Shown in pieces: positions 33,387 to 35,106 of a DNA stretch of 35,106 nucleotides; positions within the stretch are counted from its first letter, which is position 1; every line of letters starts with the position of its first letter. The stretch is from Fibrobacter sp. (GTDB lineage Bacteria; Fibrobacterota; Chitinivibrionia; Chitinivibrionales; Chitinispirillaceae), in NCBI GenBank assembly GCA_012515615.1, contig JAAYYB010000302.1, positions 1 to 35,106 on the forward strand, in the 5' to 3' direction. The notes under the pieces were generated by a model that did not search any database, had not been told where the DNA came from, and saw only the letters and a program-made list of their open reading frames with translations. The position numbers and the translations under genes were made by a program.

Positions 33387-34847
33387 ATGTTTGATAGAGA
33401 AGATCCGAAGAATATCTGGGTGTCACCGGAATCCATCGATGGAAGCGGAAGCTATGACAGGCCATACAGTTCTTTAAAAGAAGCGCTTGATCAGGTGCAA
33501 CCCGGAAACACGATCATACTGAAAAACGGCAGTTACACAGGGGATGTTACAATACAGGTTTCAGGAAGTGCCAGGGCACCTATCCGGATTCTCCCCGATG
33601 ATGGAGCAACAGTCGAGATTCACAATTCATGCTGGTTTTTTTACGATACATCCGACTTTGTAGTCTCTGGATTTACCTTCAGAAACGCCCCCTCCGGTGC
33701 AATATCGATTATAGGCGAATGCAAGAGAAACAGGTTTGATTCTCTGCAGTTTATCGATTGCGGCTCCCGAAAAGATGCCTCATGCACAATGTTTTTCGGA
33801 GGCTCAGGCGGTGAATTCAATGTAGTAGATAACTGCAGATTTCAACGCAGCGCAGATAATGAAAACAAACTGTCATCTCCTGAAAACGCCTCTATAGGGC
33901 TCATGATTTCGCAGGGAGACGGCGATGATTCCAAGCGGCTGAGAAACTGCATCTTCAGGCAAAACCATTTTATTAATTACGGTTACGGAATAATGGTCGG
34001 AAGCGGTGATTCCAATGATAGTCAATATGGACACGTTGTTGAGTACAATACTGTTGAGAACTGCATTTCGGAAGGGATAGTTGTCAAATGCGGAGACACA
34101 CAGATAAGAGGCAACCTTGTCATGAACTGCCCCGGCAAGTCCATCACCGTGCTCGCGGGAACTGGAAGCATGATTGAAGACAACCGGATACTTGACTGTG
34201 GCAGCGGAATAGCCGTCAACGGCCAGGGGCACACAATCTCAAACAACTGCCTGATCCGCTGTGGGAGAGAGGCAGTCAGGGTTTGCGCGAAATCAAACGG
34301 AAACAGCTCTCCGGCAAGCAGTCTCTTTATTGAGAGCAACACATTCATTGAATGCGGTTCAGCCGCAACAGAGGCTAAACCCCGTGTAGCCGGGATCACC
34401 ATAGAGCCTGGTACAACCTGCGCCGTCCGCCGGAACCTGGTTTACGGTGAAGGGGAAGTCTTCTACATTGTAAAGTCAATCTCTTACCGTGACAATCTGG
34501 AAAATATCGAGATCTCCACACCTGCCCAATATGTGATCCAGGACAATGCAGCTTCCGGGCAGTGTCGTGAAGCAGAAGGTTTTTCCACAATAGCGGTGGA
34601 ATTCTCGACACCTGAGTCGGGCAATTACGAAAACCAGTCCGGTTATGGCGCAAGCGGCTGGATGATGCGTTCGGAGGGATTCGATCCCCACATGGATGAC
34701 ATAGCAGAGGAAGATGACTATCTGGACCCGGATTCATTTGAAGATGATGACGGAGAGCTTATCATTCCGGGAGAAACAAACCAGTCTGACCTTTTCAGCA
34801 GGTATTTTGAGATGGATGAGTCCCAGACCATTGCAGATGAAGGGTAA
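33387..34847 (+). CDS. right-handed parallel beta-helix protein (PL6/NosD-like), no signal peptide
   Basis: 486 residues. The N-terminus reads SYDRPYSSLKEALDQVQPGN then TIILKNGSYTGD, the usual opening of chondroitinase-B (PL6)-like and related parallel beta-helix proteins. Repeated coils follow to about 400, with turn patterns such as VDNCRFQR, LRNCIFRQNHFINYG, IEDNRILDCGSG, ISNNCLIRCG and IESNTFIECG, each with Asn/Cys at the stacked positions. The C-terminus (about 430-486) is acidic and likely disordered (EEDDYLDPDSFEDDD). No signal peptide or membrane segment is visible, unusual for this fold. Catalytic residues cannot be assigned, so enzyme function is unproven. GGGAG precedes the ATG. 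Confidence 0.8.
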   Translation: MFDREDPKNIWVSPESIDGSGSYDRPYSSLKEALDQVQPGNTIILKNGSYTGDVTIQVSGSARAPIRILPDDGATVEIHNSCWFFYDTSDFVVSGFTFRNAPSGAISIIGECKRNRFDSLQFIDCGSRKDASCTMFFGGSGGEFNVVDNCRFQRSADNENKLSSPENASIGLMISQGDGDDSKRLRNCIFRQNHFINYGYGIMVGSGDSNDSQYGHVVEYNTVENCISEGIVVKCGDTQIRGNLVMNCPGKSITVLAGTGSMIEDNRILDCGSGIAVNGQGHTISNNCLIRCGREAVRVCAKSNGNSSPASSLFIESNTFIECGSAATEAKPRVAGITIEPGTTCAVRRNLVYGEGEVFYIVKSISYRDNLENIEISTPAQYVIQDNAASGQCREAEGFSTIAVEFSTPESGNYENQSGYGASGWMMRSEGFDPHMDDIAEEDDYLDPDSFEDDDGELIIPGETNQSDLFSRYFEMDESQTIADEG

Positions 34848-34867
34848 TTTTTGGGGCCGGAGAAAAT

Positions 34868-35106
34868 TTCACCACAGAGGCACAGAGATCACTGAGATTA
34901 AAAACAATAATGGTTGACAGATGATTTCTCCGTGTACTCCGTATCTCTGTGGTGAATATCCAGATGGACCAAAGAGAAAGAAGTACCACCACAGAGGCAC
35001 AGAGATCACTGAGATTAAAACAATAATGGTTGATAGATGATTTCTCTGTGTACTCCGTGTCTCTGTGGTGAATATCCAGTTGGACCTGAGAGAAAGTACC
35101 ACCACA
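34868..35106. repeat. Tandem palindromic intergenic repeat (CACCACAGAGGCACAGAG family)
   Basis: Near-identical units begin at 34870, 34987 and 35100 (periods 117 and 113; the third is cut by the window edge). Each starts CACCACAGAGGCACAGAG and ends CTCTGTGGTG, so every unit is bounded by an imperfect inverted repeat (34870-34887 with 34937-34954 in copy 1). Between them lies a shared AT-rich spacer (ACAATAATGGTTGA). Similar CTCTGTGGTG elements are known as abundant intergenic repeats in several bacterial phyla. Copies differ by a few substitutions and short indels. Confidence 0.85.

Noticed and set aside
34795..35105. Minus-strand frames across the tandem repeats
   Set aside because: They are produced by the repeats themselves; the same words recur with the repeat period and there is no ribosome site.
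34868..35106. CRISPR array at the right edge
   Set aside because: Units of 113-117 bp are near-identical throughout, without unique spacers, and no cas gene is in the window.

Overview
The window reads as a chromosomal segment of a Gram-negative (diderm) bacterium. It encodes an MCE/Mla-type lipid transport operon with a lipoprotein and a likely outer-membrane barrel, several secreted or barrel-like proteins, and core housekeeping genes. Lamin-tail plus FlgD-like modules, paired DUF5683-like proteins, many TTG starts and a diadenylate cyclase fused to a PTS EIIA domain suggest the FCB/Fibrobacterota (Chitinispirillum-like) neighbourhood. This placement is an inference from gene style, not a database result. 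Almost every base is accounted for by chromosomal genes; I see no phage, insertion sequence or CRISPR array.

Layout. (1) 1-3004, minus: a large GH106-like glycosidase running off the left edge. (2) 3342-5621, minus: pgi, a YjbQ/UPF0047 gene and a LOG-like Rossmann gene, tightly packed. (3) 5789-8961, minus: a small membrane protein, an EIIA/PK_C-like/DAC fusion (candidate c-di-AMP synthase) and a PlsB-type acyltransferase. (4) 9171-9629, minus: a protein with two zinc-finger-like modules and its own terminator. (5) 10040-15266, plus: a five-gene Mla/MCE lipid transport operon with stop-start overlaps (STAS-MlaE, MlaF, MlaD, auxiliary lipoprotein, secreted/barrel protein). (6) 15480-18021, minus: nrdR with a likely self-regulatory NrdR box, then two related DUF5683-like membrane proteins. 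(7) 18045-22414, minus: dapB, dapA, rplI, rpsR, rpsF, pth, rplY and tRNA-Gln(TTG), with a strong terminator between rplI and dapA. (8) 22969-26071, plus: argF followed by a signalling cassette (KaiC-like ATPase, two tiny membrane proteins, two single-domain response regulators). (9) 26154-29864: uvrA, a DUF1328 gene (minus) and adk. (10) 29925-32425, minus: a lamin-tail/FlgD-like secreted protein overlapping a barrel-like partner. (11) 32935-34847, plus: a GerW/YtfJ-family gene and a cytoplasmic-looking parallel beta-helix protein. (12) 34868-35106: tandem copies of a palindromic intergenic repeat.

Most notable are the phosphotransfer-domain/diadenylate cyclase fusion beside a phospholipid acyltransferase, the KaiC-like/membrane/response-regulator cassette, and the extra secreted barrel-like gene ending the Mla operon. 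All functional statements come from reading motifs by eye; no alignments or structure predictions were run.
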